From positions 21,412,520 to 21,476,519 of the forward strand of contig JABBOT010000005.1 of the NCBI GenBank assembly GCA_016165875.1: a stretch of 64,000 bases of DNA. The letters run 5' to 3'. Shown one piece after another: positions 1 through 10,457 of the stretch. The notes below the pieces were generated by a model. It was not told where the DNA came from and ran no database searches. It saw nothing but the letters and a program-made list of their open reading frames with translations. The number at the start of each line of letters is the position of its first letter. Positions within the stretch are counted from its first letter, which is position 1. The position numbers and the translations under genes were made by a program. This DNA is from Acanthopleura granulata. Lineage: Eukaryota; Mollusca; Polyplacophora; Chitonida; Chitonidae.

Positions 1-141
1 TGCTTTATTATAATACAAAAAAAATGCACGGTTTCAGATCATTAAAGTTATGAACATGGAATCCCCAAAATCTGTTATATGCTCTCAGATCTTTACTTGT
101 GTCAGATTCCTGTGATACTCGACTTGGGCAAGACTCCACTG

Positions 142-405
142 GGGGGCCTCCATGGTTCAGTCGGTTAGCGCGCTATAGCAGCACAATGACCCGAAGCCTC
201 CCACCAATGCGGTCACTGTGAGTTCAAGTCCAGCTCATGCTGGCTTCCTGTCCAGCCATACACGGGAAGGTCTGCCAGCAACCTGCGGATGGCCGTGGGT
301 TTCCACTGGGATCTGCCCGGTTTCCTCCCACCATAATGCTGGCCGCCGTTGTATAAGTGAAATATTCTTGAGTACAGCGTAAAACACCAATCAAATAAAT
401 AAATA
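142..405 (+). mobile_element. SINE family A, near full length
   Basis: The element starts with a tRNA-like head (GGGGCCTCCATGGTTCAGTC; A box GGTTCAGTCGG, B box GAGTTCAAGTCC). A conserved body follows (CATGCTGGCTTCCTGTCC, then GGTTTCCTCCCACCATAATG). The tail is AAAACACCAATCAAATAAAT plus AAATAA. The head is pol III type, so the element is non-autonomous and depends on a LINE. This copy defines family A for the entries below. Confidence 0.88.
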
Positions 406-790
406 AGATTCAGCTGGATTCTGGCAAACATAATGTACAAGAATCCATTTAGATTCTGGTAAAAAATGAAGGAAATAAATCCCTGTCATGCTCCTCTGGC
501 CAGGGTGTGTAATGGGTTCTGCATGAAGACCACAAGGCCTTAGCACAGCTGTCAGTCATTGGGCTAGACCTGACTGACATCCCTACATTTTGACCAGGCT
601 AAGTTGCTGTGGTTTCATGTTCTTCATCAATAAATCTCATTGGTATGACATTGGGAAAACTGTTACACCCTCCAGCCAAAACTAATTATATCGTCATTCT
701 TGCATTCTTTCAGTGTAAGTAAACTCATTCTTCATGCTTCAGTTTTTCTTGTGTTGATATAACGTAATCTTAATCTGGTTTATATTTCAG

Positions 791-3700
791 AGCAAGAGGG
801 AGGGGAGGTAACTCCTTTTGAGAAAGCTGAATTCTTTTTCAGTGAAAATGCTGAGGCTGAGGATACTGTAAAGTAAGTGCTACTTCTGGTAAGGTTTGTA
901 GCCTAACTTCCTCTATTTGTGGGTGATTTTGAATGTTGCTCAGTAACATGGGATAATCCAAATGTAGGCATAGTTGAATCCTAGGGGCTGATTCAGAGAA
1001 AAGACAGTTTTGACTTGCCAAAGGTTTGAGGTCTAGTTTCATAAAAGCGTTTATATTTGGATCATATGTGTAGGAGGTAAAACACTGAACTATGGACTTA
1101 TGTCACCTGTAACCCTGACTGCTTTTGCATTTGAGTGGAGCATTTTTGAGTATGGGCTTTGAACTTCACTCATGAAAGAAATAAATAAAATTTTTTGTAT
1201 TAAAAGTGTCATACTAAGACAAATCATAAATTATGGGTATCGGAATGGAGGTGCGACATGTTAATAAGGATACTTAGTATTTACATTTGTCCACCTAAAA
1301 TCATTTGTTTCCCATAATTCCATATTATTAGTATATGGGCACAGTTACGGAGTAAAAGGATGTGAAACTATATGGTGTCAGTAACTGAGATATTGGGCTC
1401 AATGTCAGGGTTACTGAGCCCATATAGTTTCCTGTCCTTTCACTCAGTGACCATGTAAAGAATTTATACTGCAGAAGACCCTCACAACTAGATAAAAATT
1501 TGTTCATTGAAAAACAAAAGAACAGTAATTTCCTGTCGCGTTGAGGAGCTTTGAATTACCAAGCAGTGATCTGGAAATTTTGACGTCAAAATTTTACTGT
1601 ACCACATCAACTACCCTTCATGACATTGTGTCGGTGGTGTCACTGTTGTGTCACATTGAAACTGTTATGTCATGGCGTTCACCCTGCTGTTGACACTAAT
1701 AGCATCTGCTGCAGGATTCAGAAATATATGTCTCCCATGTGATCATTCCTGTCCAGTAGAAAACAGGGTCACTTTGTCTGGTGCAGGATAAACTACGTTC
1801 TTTGATTTATTAATTTATTTGATTGGTGTTTTACGCTGTACTCAAGAATATTTCACTTATACGACAACGGCCAGCATTGTCCCGGGGGAAACCCATGACC
1901 ATCCACAGGTTGCTGGCAGACCTTCCCACTTGCGGCCGGAGAGGAAGCCAGCATGAACTTGAACTCACAGCGACCACATTGGGGAGGTTTCGGGTCATAT
2001 GTGCTGCGATGTCACGCTAACCGTCTGAGCCACGGAGGCCCCACTACATTCTTTGATGTGTGTACTTAGGAATTGATGAAATTGTTCAAATATTTGTTCG
2101 TTTCATCTGTACATGTAGCTATCACAACAGAAGGTAAATTTTCAGAGAGTTTGGTTGTTGTAAAAATCAAAACAAACAAAAGACGTCCATAATAACTGAA
2201 GCAAGGTTAAAAGTGTCAGAACATCAGTCTCCAGTCAGTGCCATGTGACATATTCTTTCAGGATATACAAAAGTGCAGAATATGAGAGGGACCATATTTC
2301 TGTATTTCACTCTATGTATATAGAGAAGTGTAAAAGCATAGGTGATACGGCTGATGTGAAGCTAGGGGACTACTTCCTGCCACCTGCTGACATACAGAAG
2401 TGTGAGTACTCAGATGTCGCGTATTTCACTGTATGTATATAGAGAAGTAAAGGCATAGGTGATACGGCTGATGTGAAGCTAGGACACTACTTCCTGCCAC
2501 CTGCTCACATACAGAAATGTGAGTACACAGATGTCTCGTATTTCATGCTGTAGAGATGTGTAAAGGCATGGGTGATAAGGCTGAGGTGAAACTAGGGCGC
2601 TACTTCCTGCCTTTTGTTGAACAGTTTTCAAGACTTTCAAGTAGTTAATTTAAAAGAGTTTATTTTGAGACATGTCTATGAAAGTATTCATTTTAAATAT
2701 CGTATTTTATTGTGATGTAAATGTGCTGTAAAGAAGGTATCCACCTTGTACAAACTTTTGTACTTGTACTGCACTTTGGTTTCTTCAACCCATGAAACTG
2801 ACTGCAATGAAAAATTCTTGATGACTTTAATTATTTGAAAATAATTACTCGTACTCAAGAATATTTCACTTATACGATGGCAGCCAGCATTATGTTGGGA
2901 GGAAACTGAACAGAGCCTGGGGGAAACCCAAGCACAATCAACCAGAGTTTGCTGAAGGACCTTTAAATTGTTGAGTTTGGCACTAAACAGCAAGGAACTA
3001 AATAAAAGGCCCTGTATATCGTCCTCTTTTGGACCCTGACAGATGACTTAGGAATACTTCAATATATGAAAACAATTTGTTGTTTTAATATTGATGCATT
3101 GTTTCTGGAGTTTCTGCTCACTTTGATTAATGTATTGACTAGAAAACATAGTGTTCCCAGTTTCTAGTTTATAAGAATTTTAGTGTTTGATTTCTGGCAG
3201 TGGCTCGGAAACAGCTGCACTACAAATGGGAGCTGGATAAGCCGGCTGACAGTGAAGACAGTGGCCTGTCAGATACAGAAGACCGTGTAGGCTTACCGGT
3301 GAAGAGGAGGGTCACAACACACATGGTAAGGTAGACAACTCCGTCTTGTTGCTGTATTACCACCACAATACCTTGATCTGCAAAGCTTCTCAAAGGCTCC
3401 ATGATTGATTGGAACTACCATGGCGATGGGTATCAGAGAGATGTGGAGCCATGACAGTTATGGTTAAAGGAAAGGATGGGGCAAGTGTTGGGTTATTTAT
3501 GGTAAATTAGTGGGATTCGAAAATTTAAAAACAATCATCAGATTTATGTTCAGATTGTTTTAGTTCTGAGACAACAAATTTCAAGGTAGATCGTAAAAGA
3601 CACACAATTCTTGAATAATAAACACCTCCTTGTAAAAAGGGACATAACTGTGAAAATAATTTTGACCTGTCAGAACACAGGAATATGTAAAGCATGATTA

Positions 3701-6314
3701 GAGGTTATGACATGAATTGGACTGGTAAGTCATTACCATTTTATCTCTTGTCTGTAGACAATGGTATTATACATACAAATTCAGCTCGATTACCAATGGT
3801 TGGTTGCTGCACATTGTTTTGTCAGTGCGCAGACCAGAACAAAGCGCTGGCAGGATGCCAGGGTGTGCAGAATACAGACGGGAAGAAGTTCTGCTTGAGC
3901 GACTGGCTCGATTTACATGTGACATTATTCAGCCAGCTTTGGGTTGGTAAAATGTCCTCTGACAGTTGTGGGAATTTACAGCGAAAAAACACACGTATCG
4001 TAGAGAACATCTAAAAAATTATGGGATGGTGTTTTTCAAATCTTCAAACCTTTACGTTCGTCTTCCCTGATCTTTTCCTTCAACTTGTGGCTAAGCCTCA
4101 AATTACTGTATGTGACCTAAAATGTCTCAATTTTGCCTGATTCTGATAGGTTTGTTGATATCAGAAAGCTGTGTTAGGAAGGTGGGTGATATTTTACTGG
4201 GAAAATACACATTTCAACACTTGGAATAATGCTTTATGCTGTTTCTTTGACCCCCCCCCCCCCCCCAACCCCCCAGAAAAAAAAGACAATGCGCCTTTCG
4301 GGCAACTGTGTCGGGCATATATAGTGTTACTGGTGCCATAACAAAAAGATGAAAGATTCATTATTGCTACATGTGTACAATTCCTGTTATTTAGTAGGAT
4401 ACTGAAACCTCCAAAGATTGTTGTCATACTCATTCAAGTGACCTGATGTCAGTTCATCGTTAAAAAACTGTTTGTTGGGCATAACCTTCTGCCTATGAGA
4501 AAAAATAGTCCCATTTCTTTAAAATCTATCTTTTTCAAGAGCCAGAATGAAAAAAAGGAATTCCCTATACACCAGACCTGGGTCACTTCATGATATTGTG
4601 TCACCAAACTGTGATATAGTGATGAAAAAGTAAACTGCAGTATCTCTCCCTCTTACCTAGTAGATGTAAAGAAGTATCATACCCAAGTGAAGGATATTAA
4701 CAGAGCAAGATAATTTCTTTCAATGTCTATGGTTTTACACTTTAATCTCTGGGTTGCAAATGTAACAAGGACACGAAACATAACTGTAAAATGCAAATAA
4801 TTAGCTGATGTGTTCTTTTTTGTGCATATTTAAGTTTCCTAAACAGGTACATTTTTTAGATAATTATATAAAGCCATACATTTCAGATGTGGTTAGTTAA
4901 ATACCTGTAATGTTTGTATATGTTGTTACAGGGGACAGATCATCACAGTGCACCTGCCCACTGCTCATGTAAAGGTAAAATGTTGACTTGTTTCTCTTTA
5001 TCGATAAAATAACGAGAATTTTGACTTTAAACCATGAATGAAGATTTACATCGTAAAACATTTTGTGATAGTGAGAAGTTAGGTGTTTTGAGTGTTGATT
5101 GTTTTTGATTGTATTCATCGTAAGTGTGCTGCTTTTAATATTGCACTACATATTGCATTTAGCTCACTTTCAGCGTATTCTTATAAGGTCACTGGCTTGC
5201 CTGTGGTCCTAAAGCTCTGGTTTTCCACAACCAATCAGCCCGTGGCCATTGAGTGTATGGGTTCAAATCCAGCTCTTGGTTGTTTTGTTGCAGTTCTCAG
5301 TCAGGGGGTTTGTCATCTACCAGAGGGCACACCATTGCCCCACGCATAAACCCGACTTTCATTGTATGACATAAATAAATAACGATGAGCATGTTGTTTG
5401 AAGATGTGTTAAACAAATACATATAGTGGCCGTGCTTTTGTAGAATCGGTCGGCAATATATGTACCAGTATTATATACCAGTGTTGGGAATACTTGTGCG
5501 CCTTTCATAAAGCATGAATATTGGCATCAAAATTAACGTATGGTGATGTATTCCAGCAGATAATGTGCCATCATGTAAATGAAATATTCTTAACTGGCTG
5601 AGGAGGTTAGTGCGCTAATGCAGCATAATGATCTAGGTGCCTCTCACCAAGGTGGTTGCTGCGAGTTCCAGACCAGCTCATGCTGGCCTCCTGTCCAACA
5701 GTATGTTGGAAGGTCCGCCAGCAACCTGCGGATGTCACGGGTTTCCCCCATGCACTGACCCGCTTTCCTCCTGCCATAATGCTGGTCGCCATTTTGTTAG
5801 TGAAATCTTCTTGAGAATGTTGTAGAACAATCAAATGAATAAAATAATCTTACCAAGGGTGAAGGAATTCAGAGTGTGTTTTGTAAACCACTGCCCTTTG
5901 CAAGGCACTTGAGACACCTCATGACTTGAAGCTGCAGCTTAAGTGACTAAGTGTAAGTGACCAACAACAGCTGGGTCAGGCGACAACTGGCTGACACATG
6001 GTCACAGTTTCAGGGGGCTCATTTTACAAACAAGTTGTTATCTTATGACAAACGTAACTGTCATGACAACACATTCTGGAGAGATATATAACATGGCCAG
6101 AGTAATTACGTTTCACAGAGTGTTACCACCCTCTGTATAAAACAGGCCCCAGAGCATTATATCGACCTGGTCCCTCAAATCGTTACCAGTTATCAGTGGT
6201 TTTTCAACAAGTTTTTTTTTTCATACAGGTGCCGAGAAAGTACCGAAATACGAAGGACCTTTGACAGAATTTCAACCCGGCAAAAATGGCAATGAAGTTT
6301 TTTGTGTACGCTGA
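791..6314 (+). CDS. 3' part of an unrecognised multi-exon gene (five exons)
   Basis: Five exons join without a phase conflict: 791-872, 2262-2401, 3201-3325, 4932-4974 and 6229-6314 (TGA at 6312-6314). Each internal edge has AG before it and GT after it, with strong donors (GTAAGT, GTGAGT, GTAAGG, GTAAAA). The intron phases run 2, 1, 0, 1, and the first exon needs one base from an upstream exon outside the window or unseen. The product in view is about 158 residues: an acidic, Phe-rich start (KAEFFFSENAEAED), a mixed segment with YFLPPADIQK, a basic-then-acidic stretch (KQLHYKWELDKPADSEDSGL), a KRR motif, a His/Cys patch and a C terminus ending in EVFCVR. It has no membrane segment and I do not recognise the family. 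The gene is convergent with the TPR gene at 10.5-17.4 kb. A possible AATAAA lies at 7273-7278. Exon joining is inferred from phase and splice sites only. Confidence 0.68.
1801..2042 (-). mobile_element. SINE family A, near full length, reversed
   Basis: Reading along the + strand, the tail (TTTATTTGATTGGTGTTTTA) comes first and the tRNA-like head ends at GCCACGGAGGCCCC. It lies in the first visible intron of the gene at 0.8-6.3 kb. An open frame through it is a translation of the SINE and not a gene. Confidence 0.87.
2344..2640 (+). repeat. two partial tandem copies of exon 2262-2401 of the preceding gene
   Basis: The second half of the coding exon and its donor are repeated directly. The phrase beginning GATACGGCTGATGTGAAGCT starts at 2344, recurs at 2461 and, more diverged, begins at 2574, so the spacings are 117 and 113 bp. 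Copy 2 keeps the GTGAGT donor but has lost two bases in the coding part, which shifts the frame into a stop. Copy 3 is open in the ancestral frame (reading GDKAEVKLGRYFLP) but lacks the donor. Neither copy has the original acceptor. Copy 3 could be a relic or an alternative terminal exon entered at the AG near 2530; that use is speculative. Confidence 0.8.
2850..2963 (-). mobile_element. SINE family A, truncated, reversed
   Basis: Only the body is left, from GTACTCAAGAATATTTCACT through the GGAGGAAACTGAACAGAGCC region. Both the tRNA head and the tail are missing. It is intronic. Confidence 0.75.
3326..4931 (+). other. intron, no gene seen
   Basis: This holds the family D copy at 4133-4235 and a poly-C run near 4252-4266. 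An open frame at 3694-4014 has no protein-like features, and an opposing open frame overlaps it. Confidence 0.5.
4133..4235 (+). repeat. dispersed repeat family D, copy 1
   Basis: This is one of three related segments (the others are near 16036 and 52873). They share an opening like TTGCCTGATTCTG, then TTGATATCAGAAAG, then a GATAT(C/T)CTACTGAAAAAT-like block. The copies are diverged and I cannot define the ends. Confidence 0.4.
5186..5385 (+). mobile_element. tRNA-derived SINE of another family (family C)
   Basis: A B-box-like GGGTTCAAATCC lies at about 5259-5270. It is followed by a body with GGGTTTGTCATCTACCAGAG and CCCCACGCATAAACCCGAC and a tail of CATAAATAAATAA. The body does not resemble family A. 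It sits in the last intron of gene 1. The A box is degenerate, so the head assignment is tentative. Confidence 0.6.
5594..5846 (+). mobile_element. SINE family A, diverged
   Basis: The head, body and tail are all recognisable (GAGGTTAGTGCGCTAATGCA; ATAATGCTGGTCGCCATTTT; CAATCAAATGAATAAAATAA), but with many substitutions, so this is an old copy. Intronic in gene 1. Confidence 0.82.
6011..6152. mobile_element. candidate MITE with terminal inverted repeats
   Basis: The left end CAGGGGGCTCATTTTACAAA and the right end TCTGTATAAAACAGGCCCCA are imperfect reverse complements, about 140 bp apart, with no coding capacity. The CAGGGG... ends are of hAT type. I cannot confirm a target-site duplication. 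It ends about 75 bp before the last exon of gene 1. Confidence 0.5.
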
Positions 6315-6863
6315 CGGGACAACTCTAACTACAATGGAGACTATATTTAATCCTGGTCACCTAGACCAAATCCTCGATCACACTGTGAGAGACAGTTTAC
6401 CACTCCAGTTCTCTTCTAGAGGCATATTTGTGTATTTGCACACCATTCACATATCTCCAATGGTAGATATGTCCAAGTTCCCTTCCCAGGAGGAGCCTAT
6501 GCACACTGACCTCATAGGCCCAGATTCTGAAACTGTGTGTTCTCATGTGGTTTATAGAGAACACCAATAGGAGATGCGAATATCAGGCACTGATGAACTT
6601 CAAGATGAAGGCATGTTCATTTTTGTAGTGCAGCAACATGGTGTTTACTGTTCTAGTCTGTGCTATTTATTGGACCTTCCACGTACATGTTGCCATCTTC
6701 CTTTCCTTGTGAAGTTTTTGATGAACACTTCTTTCTTTGATGTACAAAATGTACATGTAATTTACAATGTCATTGTATAATGTTGTTTGTAATCATTGGG
6801 ATAAAATCCCATATGTTTCATATTTTGAACTGGTATTGTTGAATATCTTGTTCCAGCCAATAG

Positions 6864-7070
6864 GGGGCTTCCGTGACCGAGGTGGTTAGTGAACTAGTTC
6901 AGCATAGTGACCCCAGTGCCTCTCACCAATGCAGTCGCTGTGAGTTCAAATCCAGTGTGTGCTGGCTTTCTCTCCAGGTGTACATGGGAAGGTCTGCCAG
7001 CAAGCTGCAGGTGGTAATGGGTTTTTCCTGGGTTCAGCCCAGTTTCTTCCAGCAGTTACAATGCTGGAAA
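6864..7070 (+). mobile_element. SINE family A, 3'-truncated
   Basis: The head is clear (GGGGGCTTCCGTGACCGAGG, B box GAGTTCAAATCC), and the body runs to about TACAATGCTGG. The tail is missing. It lies downstream of the stop of gene 1 and may fall in its 3' UTR. Confidence 0.78.
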
Positions 7071-7539
7071 TCTGCAATCACCTTCATCATCATCTTGAAC
7101 CAATTACCATATGTTGTTGCATACTGTAATTCTGCGACCTTTTCACATGTTTGCAGGGTGTTTTTTCAAGCATATTCTGAAGGCATTCTTCTATGTTGAC
7201 TGATAAAATTATACTTTTTGTGAAGCCCTGAAACTGGCCAATCCATCCAGTGTAGTTTTATCTGCGAACTGAAATAAAAAACATAAAGTACACTAAAAGA
7301 TGCTCTGTTGATGCGATGCGAAGAGGTTGAGAAATTAGGGTATTGAAGTTAAGAAGATTTCATTTATAAGCAAAACTTTAGACACAAGGTAAGGAGAGGC
7401 CAGGAGGTGCTTCAAGACTTCATATACATGTATTCTTTACTATTCAAAGAAACTTAGGAATGTTCTAGTCTGAAAATATGGTTGTACAAATGGTGACTGA
7501 ATATGGAACACAGTTTATAGGCTGTTCATAACATGTCAG

Positions 7540-7699
7540 GACGTACCTATGTACATGGAAAGGGCTCCCAACAAACTACAAAAGGTCATGGGTTTCTCCC
7601 TGGGACTCTCCCTGGTTTCCTCTCATTAAGATGCTCCATGTTGTTGTAGAAGTGAAATATTGTTGAGAACAGTGTGAAACAACTGTGAAATAAATAACC
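7540..7699 (+). mobile_element. SINE family A, 5'-truncated and old
   Basis: The tRNA head is missing. What is left is the body (GGTTTCCTCTCATTAAGATG; GAAGTGAAATATTGTTGAGA) and a short AAATAAATAA tail. Confidence 0.68.
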
Positions 7700-7926
7700 A
7701 GGTCCTAATAATTGTCCAAACACACCACTACCATGCAGGCATTTTGCACGACGTGCAAGCTAATCGACTTGGGTGCATTTGAATAGTAAATAAATGTATA
7801 AATCTGGTTTGTTAATAACTGCTACCCATTAGCTGACCAGGTGGAATTTTTAAGCTTTTGTCCATATTAGTTAAGATTTTTCTTCGAAATATAAATGGCA
7901 CTTAAAGACACAGATTTGGAGTAAAC

Positions 7927-7932
7927 TTTATT
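7927..7932 (-). terminator. candidate poly(A) signal AATAAA for the TPR gene
   Basis: This is a canonical hexamer on the - strand about 2.5 kb downstream of the TPR stop. It would give an unusually long 3' UTR. A nearer non-canonical signal is equally possible. Confidence 0.25.
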
Positions 7933-8361
7933 TCAGTTCTGTTTCACAGTTACAGACTTAGAGCTTTAACATCCTCTGACCTTGACAGGCATGATAAAAA
8001 CAGAGAAGTAAACTGAACAGCCATGCATATCCAGGCTGCAAATATTACTGGGAACAAGTAAGCACTGTAGAATAAGCATTTATAAGGGTATATGTACTTA
8101 TAATTACATGGGTACATGAAATTGGTTTACAGTGCCAGTTGCTTTTGTAGGGAAAATGGTAAATAGATATTTTCTAGATGTATACCTGTATAACACACAT
8201 AGTAGTGCTGAAAATGCAAAATTCACATTTCTCTTCCAGTCTTTTGAGGAAGCAAAGATATATGTATGAATATGTTTGTCATTAGATGGACTAACCATGT
8301 GAGAAAAAAGAAAGTGCGTATTTCTGTTACAGTTACATGTATATTGGCTTAAAAGAGCAGA

Positions 8362-8501
8362 GTCTGCCAGCATCCTGTGGATGGGCGTGGCTTTCCAACA
8401 GGCTCTGCCCGGTTTTCTCTCACCATAATGGTGGCCGCCATCGCATAAGTGAAATATTCTTAAATACGGCTTAAAACACCAATTATATAAATAAATAAAG
8501 T
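8362..8501 (+). mobile_element. SINE family A, 5'-truncated
   Basis: It begins in the body at TCTGCCAGCATCCTGTGG and keeps GGCCGCCATCGCATAAGTGA and a TAAATAAATAAA tail. Confidence 0.8.
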
Positions 8502-10457
8502 AAAAGAGCAGACCAAATGTCCCAAAAAATTAGGGTATGTGGACATGGGCTTGAAGCTTTAACAGTTTAACTTAAAGGAGGCATGCTGTTGTGATATGCA
8601 TGCACTGCAGTTTTGACAGACATAAACTTCTGCACTTCAGGCATTTAAACCACATGAAGATGTGACAACAATCTTCACCCAAGAGACTGTGCGTACATGT
8701 ATGCTGTAACTAAAAATATGTATATTCTGCAGATGCTTATGGAAAGTGGCAGTTGTGCCTTCCTCAGCTGTTATGCAGGACCATGTATAACATTTGCCAA
8801 GTGTACATTTTCTTCCTTGTTTTGGTACAGTTTCATTTGTGCCAGCAAATGTTTGTAGGTTTTGTACAAAGGTGCATTTGCATATAGGCAACTGGCTTTG
8901 ACAATCACAACCACACTCACTGGTTTCAGTTATCACAGGTTCAAAAAGGACAGGGCATTCTTTTCAAAACTTGAGCTGTACATGTAAATTAATAGCGTGG
9001 CATGTAAATTCGTATTAAATCTATTGCATCTGTATGATAATGTGTCTATTAAGCAAAGTTAACAATTCCTTATCAAAAAACCTTTGGAATATAGACAACT
9101 TGTTGTAATTAATTATGTTCAGGTACAAAATGTTGCTGAATAGTATAATTTCACAGTTTATGATAATTTTATAATAGTTGGGTTTTAGTGCATATAAGTG
9201 GCTTGAAATCTTTTGCCTATACAATATCCCACAATATTCCACATCAAGTCTTTGTTTCAAAAATTTAAGCTACTCTTATCACTCTTCAGAAAACTCTCTT
9301 ACATTCTTAAATACAAGTCCTTACTGCTTACAACATCAATTTCTTAGATTTCTGGGGACAAATTTCACTGAGGCATGAGAAGATTCACAATACTACAACG
9401 TGTGGGTTGGTTGACAAGGATTAGTTCTGTTGGGGTTCACTTGCCAAGTACAAAGGGAAGCAAATCTTACAACTCCTAAAATAGCTGTGTGCTCAACCTA
9501 CTTAACTAACATCAAGTGCAAGCTATCACCATTCATGATCAATTGCATTGGTATTGACATTACTGATACCGTTATTCAAGTACCTAGATGATATTTTGTA
9601 AATTACAAGATTTGCTACCTTGTTTTCTAGAGGGCTGGTGAACACCAGTAATGACAGAAATTTGAAAACCTTCAATAATTTCAATAATGATTAGCTCACA
9701 GTTCAGTAACAGCTCAGAAGATCAACTACGTGTGGAGCACTATTCCAGTGAGCTTTATACTTCAAAGCATTCATCACCCTAGTCTAAATAAACCATACAT
9801 AGAAGAGAAGCACTAAATTCAATTAAAACAACACTGCTCAGAAAATGCATAGTTCTTCAGGTGTTGAACTGCTTACAGGCATATTTATGTTTGCTACACA
9901 CATATAGCATGTACACTGTGTGTATTGTGGACTCCCTAAGATACAAGACATACATAATAATCAGTAGCACCAAATACAACGTATTGATATATCACAAGAG
10001 AACCGCATATTAAGTATTGGCAGTTCCACAAAGTAAACAGTTTGTGAAATATACTTCCTCCGCGTGTTGTATAAAAATACATTCAACTTATTTAAACAAT
10101 TAAGAAGCTAACATTAACCATTAAGTTTGCCAGCAAAGCTGATACTTAGAGTGAAAGAAAGAGGAGAGTAAAGACAGGTAACAGAGTTCTAGATCTCCTT
10201 AAGCCATTGTAATTATAATAATACAAGATATTATTTGATTGGCTTGTTGAATGTGTGAATATGTTATGCGTTGAACAGGTAGCTAGGCGTCTGTTAAAAC
10301 AAGTTTGTTTTGGTATGCATGCAGGTATGTAATACATGGGAAAACAGTCCGAAACAGGAAAAGAGATATTCATAAAATGTAACACCATAGAACACTTCTG
10401 TTGTTCTACTAATTGTGTGAAGAAATAAGAGATGGTGTTTTTTGCACTGGCAGGGCA

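Larger units (their letters stand above)
7920..10457 (-). other. presumed 3' UTR and downstream flank of the TPR gene
   Basis: This is AT-rich DNA with no convincing exon. On the - strand, the first good AATAAA after the TPR stop codon lies at 7927-7932. Apart from a short SINE fragment, the stretch carries few recognisable repeats, as a long 3' UTR would. Small open frames here (for example a Cys-rich one at 8637-8936 and others near 9.0-9.3 kb) lack support. The UTR extent is inference. Confidence 0.35.

Noticed and set aside
8637..8936. Cys-rich 99-codon frame on the - strand
   Set aside because: Lies in the presumed 3' UTR of the TPR gene; no signal peptide, splice context or regular Cys spacing of a known domain.
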